Positions 21,801 to 32,279 of a stretch of DNA of 64,000 bases are shown one piece after another; position 1 is the stretch's first letter, and every line of letters starts with the position of its first letter. The notes under the pieces are model-generated. The model worked only from the letters and a program-made list of their open reading frames with translations. It did no database searches and was not told the DNA's origin. Both the position numbers and the translations under genes were made by a program. This DNA is from Perkinsus marinus ATCC 50983. Taxonomy: Eukaryota; Perkinsozoa; Perkinsida; Perkinsidae. The DNA is taken from assembly GCF_000006405.1 (NCBI RefSeq), contig NW_003214267.1, positions 135,820 to 199,819 of the forward strand, given 5' to 3'.

Positions 21801-22746
21801 TCAATGACGGTGGTTTATAAATTCACATTTGGTAGGTACAATCTGTATGTNNNNNNNNNNNNNNNNNNNNNNNNNNNNNNNNNNNNNNNNNNNNNNNNNN
21901 NNNNNNNNNNNNNNNNNNNNNNNNNNNNNNNNNNNNNNNNNNNNNNNNNNACACTTCATAATCTTCAGTCAACTTCGGGCAGGTCTCTCGGAATTCTCCA
22001 TCGAAAACAAACAGCTGTCCATCCTCTCGACACCCTCCATTTTTCCAATACTGCAACCACTGCCGTATAGTCAAATCTCCACTTCCGCACAGTAACACCG
22101 TGTCACCACACGCTTGCATCAAATACTCATCAGAGTGCCATTTTTCCATACCCGCCCAGTTTTTCATTCCACCCGTTAATATAACAGGTTTTCCCGGCCT
22201 TTCGAATTTCGCCACGAAATCCTCAACCGAAAGTTCCGAGACATCAACTCGCGTTATGTTGCATTTCTCACTGCTCACTTCAGCTGGCATCGGTAAATTC
22301 CGCAGCAAAAACGGTTGGTAAAGCAAATCGCTGAAAACTCTACAGTCGAATCTCGGCGCCATTTTTCCTCCTCGCATACGATAATACGTGTCCCTCCAAT
22401 ATGCTCCATTTTCCGCCGGCTCAATTTTTCCGCGATAATTTTCATTTCCGCACACGAGCTCTTTCCACAGCTCATCAAGCCCCGTATACGCCAACATCGC
22501 TCTCGAAGTCATCCCCAAAACCGCCAATGATTTTCCATCTAAATACCGTAGTATCGTCCCAACGAGAATTTCTTCCCCCACCATTTTCAAATCGCCCGTA
22601 ATTTCTGCTCTGTGCGCGTCACTAACCAGATAGAGGTTTCCCAAAGGCCGCACACCGAGAGGATGGCCTGACGTGGTAGAAGCTGACTGCTTCCGAGCTC
22701 TCTTGGGTGATGGGCATTGGGCGACCGATGACGTTTGTGGTGGCAT
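18898..22746 (-). CDS. F-box plus JmjC-domain protein (JMJD6-like dioxygenase), cut by an N gap
   Basis: A putative Fe(II)/2-oxoglutarate oxygenase (lysyl hydroxylase or demethylase type). The start is the ATG at 22746; the longer frame uses TTG. Exon 1 has an F-box-like segment (VGTILRYLDGKSLAVLGMTS) and the JmjC N-terminal half (GKPVILTGGMKNW), and runs into the gap. Later inferred exons are about 21280-21066 (SKWHVDPNATHAWNAVARG), 20218-20113 (GVYPSGDGSN), 19784-19732, 19581-19421 (ECMFVPRGWWHCVIN) and 19118-18898 (ITQNYCAES, ending VWARAVCVC). The metal triad HVD...H is intact, as are the Lys/Asn/Thr surroundings typical of JMJD6 relatives. Family-1 MITEs lie in two introns. The exon(s) at the gap are incomplete. 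Confidence 0.85.
20318..20446 (-). mobile_element. Family-1 MITE in a JmjC-gene intron
   Basis: Read on the minus strand it runs from TGTGGAGAAATGAGCACATG to GAGCTCAGCTGAC. The left TIR is recognisable and the right end is truncated before the CAACACTG terminus. Confidence 0.65.
21305..21430 (+). mobile_element. Family-1 MITE, partial, in a JmjC-gene intron
   Basis: GGGGAAAATATGAACGTGTT, then GTGACAATATGAAAATTCCG, and CTGTACACTCCTACCCGAAT. The right third is replaced by other sequence. A serine/glutamate-rich open frame (SSSESDDTAEDSSLEG) lies just upstream at 21400-21590, but I could not place it as an exon. Confidence 0.6.
21851..21950. other. Assembly gap, 100 N
   Basis: A run of exactly 100 N, a conventional placeholder of unknown true length. 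It lies inside the JmjC gene, directly after the exon-1 residues LTEDYEV. Confidence 0.99.
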
Positions 22747-22902
22747 CGATATGAATAACAAAGCTGTTCAAAAATAGTTCCCGCTAATTTTTTCCAAAAT
22801 TCATCCATCTATAACATGCCAAGATATATAAAACGCAGATGACTTATTTCCACGGTAATACCACCAGCAAGAGTTACAACCAACGCTAACGTTTTCGAAA
22901 AC

Positions 22903-23014
22903 AGTGGAGTTTCTTCCGTTTTCGTGAAATACTCGTTAAAAACCCGATATTCGCGGTATGCAGTAGTCGTGAAATATATTCTCCACTAATGTTTTCATAT
23001 CACGTGTGAAACTG
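22903..23014. mobile_element. Family-2 MITE
   Basis: CAGTGGAGTTTCTTCCGTTT at the left, then TATGCAGTAGTCGTGAAATA, and CACGTGTGAAACTGCAATG at the right. Inner blocks match the other copies. Located upstream of the JmjC gene; the remaining sequence to 23407 is unassigned. Confidence 0.75.
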
Positions 23015-23407
23015 CAATGCACTCAGCATAAAAACAGACGCATAAGCAAACTCCAACCCTCTCGAATTGTACCAAGCTATGACTACTACCATGGGAACAC
23101 TACATCGCCCCACTTCTCAAAATATCCGACTCCCTACAAAAAAACCAACCCGAATCTAAAGCAATCACCCCACTGACCCGCATAACTCAACAGCTCCTCG
23201 ACTACCAACGTAACCAGAAACAGATTTGGCAGTGTTTCCGACAGATTACCCTACACCCTACGATCGATCAATACAGTGCTGTAGCTGCTCTGGAGCTTGC
23301 GATAATTCAGTGACGGACGATGCAACGATTACAGTAAGAAGAACAGTAGAATAATAAGTGAGACATTAAATGCCCACTTCTAACCTTCGTGTAATACAAA
23401 TGTGTAT

Positions 23408-25069
23408 TTACTCGTGCTTCTGAACGGCGCCCTCATCAGCCTGCTCAGAGTCATCGTCGGACTCGCACTCATCCTCACACGACGAATCGTCCTCATCGGA
23501 ATCGTAATCAGCAGCCTCGCCGGTATAGTATCTGCTCATAATACCATCTCGACAGAAATTTTACGACCAACTTGACTTTCATATACTTTTACCAGAAGAT
23601 GAAACGGAATCAACAACACACATGAATTTCACCGTCATGTTAACTATACATATATGCAACGAGTTAATATAACGATAATGGGAGCATTGAGAGTGATAAA
23701 TATAGGAATAACATGATAAAAGTACTATATAACGCTTATTATAATATGATAAACATAATAAAACCTAGTATTATCATACAATAATTTTGAATAGACGATA
23801 TACAATTGGTGACTATCGATATTAACGAGTTTATAATATTATTCTGATTTTATATTTTACTACAAATTATATTCTTATGATATTATAGTATTATTGATAT
23901 TTATAGGTTTGCCACCGCCACGTTGACATGAAAAAATAATACCCAAAATTGAAAGTAGACCGCATTGTATACGCAAACGACCATTATAGTACACCTCGTA
24001 CTGCACTAAATGAAATTTGCAATTCAGTCTTACTTGAAGGCACGAGGAACAATATTCTCCTTCAAGTCATCAGCCTTCTCGAAATCGGCGCTCATGAAGA
24101 ACTGCAGACGCTCCTTGTCAGCCTCGTCATCATCGGACTCAGAATCAGAGTCCAAATCCAAGTAGATTTCAGGGATGGGATGATCAGGCCCGAGAGGACT
24201 GAAAAAAAGGACACATTACTGCAGTGAAAATTCTCAAGGTTGAAGATACATCCAACCTCACGATGTGAGTGAAACTCCATAGAATGTAAGTAACGAAGCG
24301 AAATCAAACACCATACGAAAAACAGTGATTTGCGTAGATCTCATCAACGCCCGAACGTAAAAAATCACAATCACAACAACTTGACCAAAATTCCCGTCTA
24401 CATGCTGCTGATAATGAAATGACCACAAAACTGATAAATCCACCATTTCAACTGTCTACGTACAACTACCCTACAGAAAACTACAACTGACTAAAACTCC
24501 AAAACTTACGTGAAAAATCTGAAGAAGGACTCCCTCTCCTTCTGAACAGTCTTAGTAGCGCCAGTCTTCTTATTCTTCTTTACCACAGACTTTAACGTGA
24601 GGACCTTGCCAGCTTTCCACGCCACAGTGTCGCTGTCAATAGACGTTATCTCATGACGGAGCATATCATTAACCTCGCTGAAGTGGTAGGTCTTCGTCAA
24701 TGACTTGTTCTCGAAAAAAGGGTTCTCGTTGAACACGAAGGTGATCTTCAAACCAGCAACCAAATCTTCCTCTTTTTCGCCGGGGATTTCCTCAGCCTGA
24801 ATGTCAACCAAGTACTGCAGAGCCTCCTTATCTTGATCTTCGATTTCAGGACCAAAATTGGCGGTGTTCCTCAACACAGTGAGCCAAAACTCAGGCACGC
24901 CGCCCTCGGCAACGAGCTTGGACCTCTCAGAAAGGAGAGGCTGGTACTTGGCATCGTAGGTCTTCTCCAAAGCGCGAGTCTCAATCTCCTGCTGACGACG
25001 AATAGCAGCGTACTCACTATCGAGCGAATTGAGCTTCTCGATGATGACGGAGTCGATGGGAGAAGTCAT
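23408..25069 (-). CDS. Nucleosome assembly protein (NAP/SET family histone chaperone)
   Basis: Binds and deposits histones. The start is the ATG at 25069 (MTSPIDSVIIEKLNSL); the longer frame begins at TTG. Exons are 25069-24510, 24198-24034 and 23531-23408, with phases agreeing (AC|T, AA|A), for about 282 aa. Seen in order: an N-terminal dimerisation helix (EYAAIRRQQEIETRALEKTY), the NAP core (EFWLTVLRNTANFGPEI; DLVAGLKITFVFNENPFFEN; FFRFFTPLGPD), and an acidic C-terminal tail (SDSESDDDEAD, then DYDSDEDDSSCEDECESDDD). This is the classic NAP layout at usual or slightly short length. Intron 2 (23532-24033) is unusually AT-rich. Confidence 0.95.
23560..23945. other. Very AT-rich part of NAP intron 2
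   Basis: A stretch of about 380 bp dominated by TATA/AATA words, in contrast to flanking DNA. It has no repeat-family ends and no open frame. It contains only intron signals at its borders. Confidence 0.6.
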
Positions 25070-26448
25070 GGAGAAACCTTGATGGGACAAGTGGAAAAGC
25101 TGAGAATGGATGTGGAGTCAACGGACCTTGAGCCCTTATCGGACCTACTTTGAATCTTGCACCCTCAACCGCAAGATATCCCGCAACGGGAAGATTTTTG
25201 CTCCACAACTCACATTCCGCGCATGACACTCGTAGGGGACAGATGCTAGTGACAACGCGCAGCACAAAGCCAATTTTGGGGCGCGCGAAACTTTCTTACA
25301 CATCTTCTTATTCCGAATCTCAGAGATGACTGCCTAAAATTCGGAGCCGATTCGGAGTTTCACACGTCGCGTTGGATTTCTGGGGTGTCGAAGGTCATCG
25401 GAAGCTTTTTAAAGAGAAAATTTGGCGGAAAGGAATTCTCGGGTAGCGACTGTCGGAGGGGAAGCATGACGATGCCGAAGACATAACGTTTTCCCCACTT
25501 TTACGTGAGTTAGTTCTGGCGCTTGCAAGATTCGTTGATATTATTCTTAAATTCGCTTCGAATAGCTGCACAAGGATACATGAAGTGAATGATATTATCC
25601 TTCACGTGAGTCTTGGTTGAAATTCTCCCATCTTTTTACGTATGTTCTCAACTGTGACCAATCCATGATAATTGCTAAGCAAGTGACCAGTTCGATTCAT
25701 GCCATCTCAGATTGCCTATGCGATTTTCTTAAATCAATAAACTAATCCTGTTACTCAAAATCGCCCTTTTTTTGGTATGTATCTATTGCGAAGCATAATT
25801 ACGGGCCTAGTAGCCTATCGTCCTTGAATACGCAATAGCAAACTCCTACGATTGCGAGAAAGCTCAGCAGCCCTCTCCCACAAGTTGTGCCATGCCAAAT
25901 ACGATAGAAATAACATAGAATCGATACCAATATACTGTATAATACCGTTTGCGAACTCGATACACTGTATACAAGAATACATGGTGAGGTGTGATAACAT
26001 ATCGTGGATGCCAGTCCTTGTTATCAATACTTTTAAGCTAGGTGAATATAATCGTGCGTAAAAATCTCACATTTTCAAATTTCCTCCACAAATCCTAATT
26101 ACATACTCCCATGTTTTCAGCATATGCCCCTCTTATACGTTACTTCCTACCTATTTATTCTAAACGTCTCTTTTCGCTCTAATTGGAGCGAAGCGACGCG
26201 AGCTGCTACTATGGATCGTACTATCGACTCCGTGGGGCTATCTATTACGTAAGGCACTACATAGGGAGTCGATGGTAGGTACGATGACACGAGTAACTAT
26301 GAATAGCAAACTGATACTGACCAAGTCAGTGTGGGGAAGGAAAAGCGCACTATGCTGAACACTTGAGGGCGCTAGAGCCAGATTCGGATTCCGAAAAAAG
26401 TTGCGCAGTCATCAACCCCCTGAAATTCCCGCTGTTTGCTTCGCACTA
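25070..26448. other. Intergenic stretch upstream of the NAP gene, nothing recognised
   Basis: It holds the NAP promoter by position. No exon, tRNA or repeat-family copy could be supported. A short inverted pair, ACTATCGACTCC (26220) and GGGAGTCGATGGTA (26265), surrounds GGGGCTATCTATTACG. Confidence 0.4.
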
Positions 26449-27494
26449 CACCTTTTCAATCTCAAATTCAACAATTGAAACAACAAATTAGATGAATGAA
26501 ATTTGATTTTCGACGAGTGAAAGGAGTTTTTCACGAAGTGAAAGTCCAAATTCGAAATGAAAGTTAGAATTTCGTTGACCGGTCGAAAACGAAAGTTCAA
26601 ATTCGTAAAATGAAATTTATGAATTCGGAAACGCAAGTTCAAATTCGTCGAACACAAGACCAATTTCGACCAATGAAAGCTCACTTTCATTCGATAGAAG
26701 GAAATTCTCGTCAGCGTCGTGCCACGGATCGACTTGCGACTCGCAAATTGCGCGTGCTGATGGTGCTCTACGGGCTGCACCGTAATGCGCAACAGTACAG
26801 CGCAATCCACAAATTTGCAATGAAGGATTTTCAGAGATTCGAGCCGAGGGATTGTTTGGGTTTGATTCTCCCATGGAGAATCTCCATTACCCTTCCGATG
26901 ATATCGGAAGGACGATGGGGTCAGCACATGTTCGGTGCGATTTCCTGACCACCGAACCGAACTTTGATCGAATACCGAATACCGAACCGGAACAACCCTC
27001 TACGAAAAGTTCGGGTTTCGACGGGTTGCATCGGTCCCGGACCCACGGTCCGACGGACCGATGTGACCCAACGTTCCGGAGAACCACTCGTGAATCTCAC
27101 TCAGTGCAATAACTGTTCACATTTGAGAAGTACCTCGAGCAGTCTTCGCACATTGTGCGAGTTGTCAACTCGTGGAGTGTGAATAGCGCATATCGAGATG
27201 TGGTGCAAGTGCGTGTAGTGTGGATAGTGCATTTCGAGACGTGATGAAAACGAGCTTTCATTGGTCGAAATTGGTCTTGTGTTTGACGAATTTCAAGTTG
27301 TGTTTCCGAATTCATAGCTTTCATTTACGAATTTGAACTTTCATTTTTGAATGGTCTACGAAAATCGAACTTTCATTTCGAATTTGAACTTTCATTCGGT
27401 GAAAAACTCCTTTCATCCGACTAAAATCAAATTTCATTTTTCTAATTTGTTCTTTCATTTGCCGAATTTGAGATTGAAAAGGTGTAGTTTTTCA
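26449..27494. mobile_element. Family-3 element, about 1.05 kb, with long terminal inverted repeats
   Basis: Left end CTACACCTTTTCAATCTCAA and right end TTGAGATTGAAAAGGTGTAG are inverted. The inverted similarity continues about 250 bp inward on each side through many copies of TTTCATT and AATTTGAA words. The GC-richer centre (26700-27230) has overlapping open frames but no recognised transposase. A 280-bp relative lies at 2944-3225. Confidence 0.75.
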
Positions 27495-28211
27495 CCTCAC
27501 GACGATTAAATGTTTAATTTCTTGGCGGAAATGAGCCTCGAGGCTACTCTGTTTCCAGATTTGAGCGCGTGAATTGGTAGGCAATAATTGGACTGAGAAA
27601 TCCGCGAACGCTTCGACGGAGCGTTGTGTCTTGCTGGGCGAGTTAGCGGACTCATTGTGGGAGGATCCCACTCGGATCACCGAACGCTACGGCATGCATT
27701 TTCGATCTATCGGTTTCAGTCTACTGAGCGCACGAGAGAACACAGCACTCACGTTGACGAGACCTAGTAGGCTCTGCCTTCTACGTGCTGATCTGTTGAA
27801 GGTAGGATAGCAAACTCTCAAAGCTTTCTCAACCCTTTGACAGAGAGGAGACTTCGACCATACGTCACTAGACAGGCACATATCCAGTCTGTGTGCTAGG
27901 CAGTGCACGAAGATTACCCATCAGAGTGACAGCTGGCAAAACAAGAAAACTGCAGATCACCTGATATTGTGACGATTCACAGAACAAACGAGCCGCCTTC
28001 TTCATGGCACTGCATGATGCAGTCTGCATCCATCACTGGCCCAGCCGCAACATCTTGCAAGGGGAACCCCATCTCTTTCATATAACCCCAATAAAACTGT
28101 GCATATGGACTCTGCCGTACCATCCGAGACATGGATCAGATCCCACATGACTACTTCAATTCCCGCGTCATGCACACATCTTGCCAGGATCACTAAGCCA
28201 TTCAGCTTCAT
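27492..28211 (-). pseudogene. hAT-like transposase relic (ZMYM/ZNF862-type C-terminal region)
   Basis: Minus-strand frames carry the ordered hAT landmarks ARCVHDAGIEVVMWDLIHVS, DGTAESICTVLLGLYERDG with CCGWASDGC (28002-28211), and then HCLAHRLDMC (27880-27908). Downstream in-frame text continues to about 27492. Frames shift between blocks and there is no N-terminal zinc finger, so the gene is dead. It lies beside the family-3 element, but nothing shows they are the same element. Confidence 0.6.
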
Positions 28212-29142
28212 CAGTCGTTGAGTCGAGTATGATGCAATGAGACGGAGAATTCCGGATGGTGGTCACATCCCTCGATAACAGAGCTATCTCGGCGGCAATA
28301 AGGATATAAGGAAGATGGGTATAAGGGTATAAGGAAGGATGGTGGATAAGGAAGATATCGAAATATTCGATTCAGATATCTCATTTATTCTCGCGTTTGA
28401 AGATGTGATCCTAACCAATTTGATTTAGCTGATATTCATTGGGAGCGGAGTAACTACACTACATTCAGAATGTACAATAAGTGCGAGACAAGTTCTACTG
28501 TAGCGCTTGCAGCCCCTACAGAGCCCCTTCATGCATTTAGTAAGTATATGAATGAGGAGAAGCTGTATACTAGCGTTGCTGATAACGAGTGTCACGAAGG
28601 TGGATTGCATAACGTGTGACAGTCAGCATCTCAGGCATTGGTACAAACAATCTAGAGGCATCCTACAGAGTCTTGGAGGTAGGAAGTTGGCAACCTTAGG
28701 TCACCATTGGGGTGATGCTGAGATTTACTCGCAAGGATACTTCATCGGACAGTTCGACGTATTAATCGCGAAGGAGATATGATGAGTCTCATGGTATCAT
28801 GTACCGCATCGGATGAGATGCCATGCACCCGGCTAAAAATAGTAAATTGGCTCTATTGAGCACAGCCGTAGTTGAAGGAAGGGGCATCGGATGAGATGCC
28901 GTCAAGCCCTCCTCAGTCACACTCGTGTATCCCTGGGGCCTATTTCATAGGAAACCTTATCTGAGGAGCTTTACCGATAAGGACGCACTTTAGGATGCTA
29001 ACATGAGATGGGGAAACCCTTATCCTTACGTAAGGAATCGGTTTTCATAACTCAGAGTGCATCTTGAGCACTTAGTACTACTTGTATTTCCTCAATTCTT
29101 GCTTTGCGTCCCCGGTAATCGTCATTGATATAGATCATCATA
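28212..29142. other. Intergenic stretch, nothing firm
   Basis: It includes a short purine-rich GGATATAAGGAAGATGG-type repeat at 28295-28355 and the region just upstream of GAR1. No exon could be supported. Confidence 0.4.
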
Positions 29143-30292
29143 ATGAAAGGTGGATTCGGCAAAGGAAAAGGTGGAAAAGGCAAAGGTAGTCACAAACGCG
29201 CCCAGTACAGTCTCGTCGTGTTGTGGTTCAAAACCTTCTAATGCTCGAGAAGCGTCTGGGGGAAGAGATTTGGTGAAGGTGTGGTATGAGGATGGTACTC
29301 ATGTCATGATTAATTTCGGGGACATTATGAACTGAGCCATCAGTGGTGGCTCTGCTGGAGCTGCTGCTACCTGCATTGAAAATATACGTATAGATAATCA
29401 CTTTTCGGACCCTCTATTTCGTATGTCGTTGTGCACCACATTGGCGGTCATCATCTGAGCGTCGCATAGGTTGCCGTTGTGGAATTTAATGGAGTATCAC
29501 TGATATGAAAACCACTAGTGAAAAACATATTTCACAATTACTGCATACCGTGAACTTCGCGTTTTTCACCGAGTTTTACGCCACTTAATGTAAAACAGGT
29601 GAAACTCCAATCGGGTCGCGATGTGCAACGCTGTATTTGCATCGGTTGTTGGTGCTAGGTAAGGGTCACCGCGCCCCTCTTGGGCCCCCTGAATGGGTAG
29701 AAGAACTCGGAGAGATGATCCACGTCTGTGAAGATGAGATGATCTGCAAGTGTAATATATTAATTATCATACCACTCTTCCTTCACTTCCCGATGTAGGT
29801 ACCCACACTAAAGTGCCTTACTTCAATGGACGTGTGTTCCTCGAGAACAAGAGTCAAATCGGGCAAGTTGATGAGATTCTCGGACCCATCAATGAGTTCT
29901 ACTTCTCTGTAAAGATGCAGGATGGTGTCGTTGCTAAAAGCTTCAAGACTGGCCAAAAGGTGAGCCATTGGCTTTGCGCATGCGTGCAGAATCTCTGACC
30001 ATTAACAGGTCTACATTGATGGCAACCAAACTCTTCCTCTAGAGCGGTTCCTTCCTGTTAAGAAGAGTATCGGCCCTAAGAGTAATCCAAGTGTAGGAGG
30101 GAAGGGAAATTGTGTCTGTTTCAGAGCACGCCGCTGGGGGTAAGGGTAAAGGTGGCAAAGGTAAAGGAGGAAAGGGCAAGGGCTTTGGAAAGGGCAAGGG
30201 TAAGATTTCAGACATTCTATGTCATGATGCTGTTGTACTCAGGTAAGGGTAAGGGTCATTTTGGGAAGGGTAAGGGCAAGGGAAGATGGTAG
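29143..30292 (+). CDS. GAR1: H/ACA snoRNP subunit GAR1, five inferred exons
   Basis: A protein of box H/ACA particles that guide rRNA pseudouridylation in the nucleolus. Exons are 29143-29185, 29659-29751, 29799-29959, 30009 to about 30089, and about 30124 to 30292 with one more short intron near 30201-30242; phases agree throughout. The core shows [62 protein letters not shown] and LPLERFLP, all diagnostic. Both tails are glycine-lysine repeats ([15 protein letters not shown]) instead of the usual glycine-arginine repeats. Intron 1 holds a family-2 MITE. Confidence 0.95.
29488..29612. mobile_element. Family-2 MITE in GAR1 intron 1
   Basis: TAATGGAGTATCACTGATAT at the left, CACTAGTGAAAAACATATTT inside, and CAGGTGAAACTCCAATC at the right. 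Reverse orientation relative to the 40.6-kb copy. It occupies about a quarter of the intron. Confidence 0.8.
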
Positions 30293-31430
30293 AGGAGTGG
30301 TACTCTAATAGTGACCGTACTGTCTGTAATTGTCCCTTTTTCCTGCGCTATTGGGTCACCTTACCAACGTCTTAGGAAGATTGTAGTGTTATTCAATTCG
30401 TATGTGAAGTGCATTGATCTAAACGGCAGCCTGCGAAAGATTGGGAATAACAATCTTAGGAGAGGGGTGAGTGAATCAACTCGGTACATGAAGTTTTCAT
30501 TTAGTTATTAACGAGAGTGTTCGTTGTAGAAAGCCCTTTGTAATGCTGATAATCATTGTGAATGCCGGGTCCCCGGAGCTTGCCTACAGAATCAACATGA
30601 TGGAACTGCACTAAGCTCGGTGGTGATATTACTGGGTCCAGCATATGGGATGAGGACGCGATTCGCTTTTGGTTGCTGTGGTTCTCCGATTTGTGACTGC
30701 GGCTTCCAGTGTGGGAATATATGGTACGCACATGGCCAATTACGTGTGTTGGTGACAATATGTAAATTCTGAGGAAATTTTAGGAAATTATCTTTTGTTT
30801 TTGTACACTTCTACCGGAATTCGTGCAGTCCATGATTAGTGAGGAGACTCTTCAGCTCAGTCGAAAATTGTATATCTGGAATTCTGTGGGAGAGAACTGT
30901 TAGTTGATAACGCAGCCTCAGGAAGGATCGGAGGAGTTTTATTAACATAGCGAGGTTGATCATTCGAGCCCATTTTTACAGCGAATATTAGTATGTGGGT
31001 AAGTGGATTACAGCAATCGTACCGCTGCTCCTCGATCAGCGTAATTAGAAGGTGAAGGGAATGGCTTGATTTACGAGTATATCTATACGCTGCATCCGGA
31101 TGAGGTGTTCTTATAGGAGCTCTGACGGCGGAGAAACGGTATCGTCTCCACGATTAGCTCTAGTATTGGTTGATGTAGTTTTGAAGGGTTTCAGTGGTGG
31201 AATATGTGTTTGGTTTCCTCTGCTGAGCTCAGGGGTGTCCACAGCTACATTATGATGATTTACAAATTCCTGAGCGCAGAGGTGTGCAAAACTCAACAAG
31301 ATTTTCCCGAAGTTCCCCCTATCATCACCAGTTTATACAATTGACTACGTGTATATTTTTTCTGCACCGTAAATTGCTCATAGAGGAAAGCACTGGAACA
31401 CCTCATCTCATTGGGACTCGTGAAAGATCG
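30293..31430. other. Intergenic stretch with two family-1 MITEs
   Basis: Family-1 copies: about 30705-30880 in plus orientation (CCAGTGTGGGAATATATGG to ATCTGGAATTCTG, degraded right end) and about 31215-31376 in minus orientation (CCTCTGCTGAGCTCAGGGG to the CATATTTT-like end). No exon supported in the rest. Confidence 0.6.
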
Positions 31431-31902
31431 GGACGCGGGAAGGCTGAGTGTTGGCTTTCCATAGCGTTTTCCGATCTGCGTACTCCACTTGGTTTGGGGA
31501 TAGTGTCGTGTTTAAGTGCGCATATCAAAGGTAACACACGAATTGTTGGGTTTATTTACTCCATGAGTGTCGTGTAGTAATTAAATAACTTAAATTCATT
31601 GTACCATCGCATTTGCAGAACTTTAGCATCAATCCATATTGGAACACGGGCACGTCAATTATCTCAATGATCGTCAGTGGCATCATCAGGGATCCGCGAT
31701 ACAAATTGCTGCCGCGGAAACTTGGGGAATACACCAAGAATTGGTATACGCAAGCGACAGCTGATGTCCTTGAATTACTGCAGTCATTCGGTCCCTCACA
31801 GCTTGGTAGTGAAGAGATTGCTGAACGATTTGCTTGGGTCCTGGCGGGTGTAGCAGGTTTATCGTCGTTAGATGGGGTTTTTGGCGAGTTCTGTGCGAAA
31901 AG
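31431..31902 (+). CDS. Unidentified gene, two probable exons
   Basis: Exon-like frames are about 31431-31531 (GKAECWLSIAFSDLRTPLGL, followed by a GTAACA donor) and about 31618-31885 (acceptor TTTGCAG; IVSGIIRDPRYKLLPRKLGE, SEEIAERFAWVLAGVAGLSS). Composition and splice-like borders look real, with hydrophobic and amphipathic helices, but I recognise no family and could not fix the start or the end. A short, decayed, inverted copy of the second exon lies at about 32655-32770. Confidence 0.4.
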
Positions 31903-31975
31903 TTCCGATGCGGGGACTCGAACCCCGGTCGCGTGGGTGAGAGCCACGAATCCTAACCAGCTAGACTACATCGAA
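31903..31975 (-). tRNA. tRNA-Glu (CUC anticodon)
   Basis: The minus strand folds fully: acceptor TTCGATG/CATCGGA with discriminator A, D-arm TCTAGCTGGTTAGGA, anticodon stem CGTGG/CCACG with loop CTCTCAC, and T-arm CGGGG-TTCGAGT-CCCCG. It lies antisense inside, or directly after, the unidentified plus-strand gene. The plus-strand reading of this segment gives the familiar spurious DAGTRTP translation. Confidence 0.92.
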
Positions 31976-32279
31976 AGTTTAATTTGGCGGATTACTTCGT
32001 GCCATCGATTATCTAAGTACTCACCAACAATGGGCAACATGATGGACTCAATTGATCACCCCAATGACTTGCTCAAAATCGTATTTCTGGTCATATACTG
32101 TGTGGCTTCCGAAGGGATCGTTGCTCGGCAATCTCACTTGCACCAAATAAAGCCGGCTCTGACGGGTTTCTCTACACAGCGTCTTAACTCAATTCGAATA
32201 TCACGATCATCCATACATCTCGGAACTCATCGAGAGCCTCTGAATGGTGCTCTCTATCCTTGCTTATGAACACAATTCA

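Noticed and set aside
31860-32269. Continuation of the 31.6-kb frame as one long 218-aa protein
   Set aside because: It translates the antisense of a complete tRNA-Glu (DAGTRTPVAWVRAT), a well-known false product, so the exon must end before about 31900.
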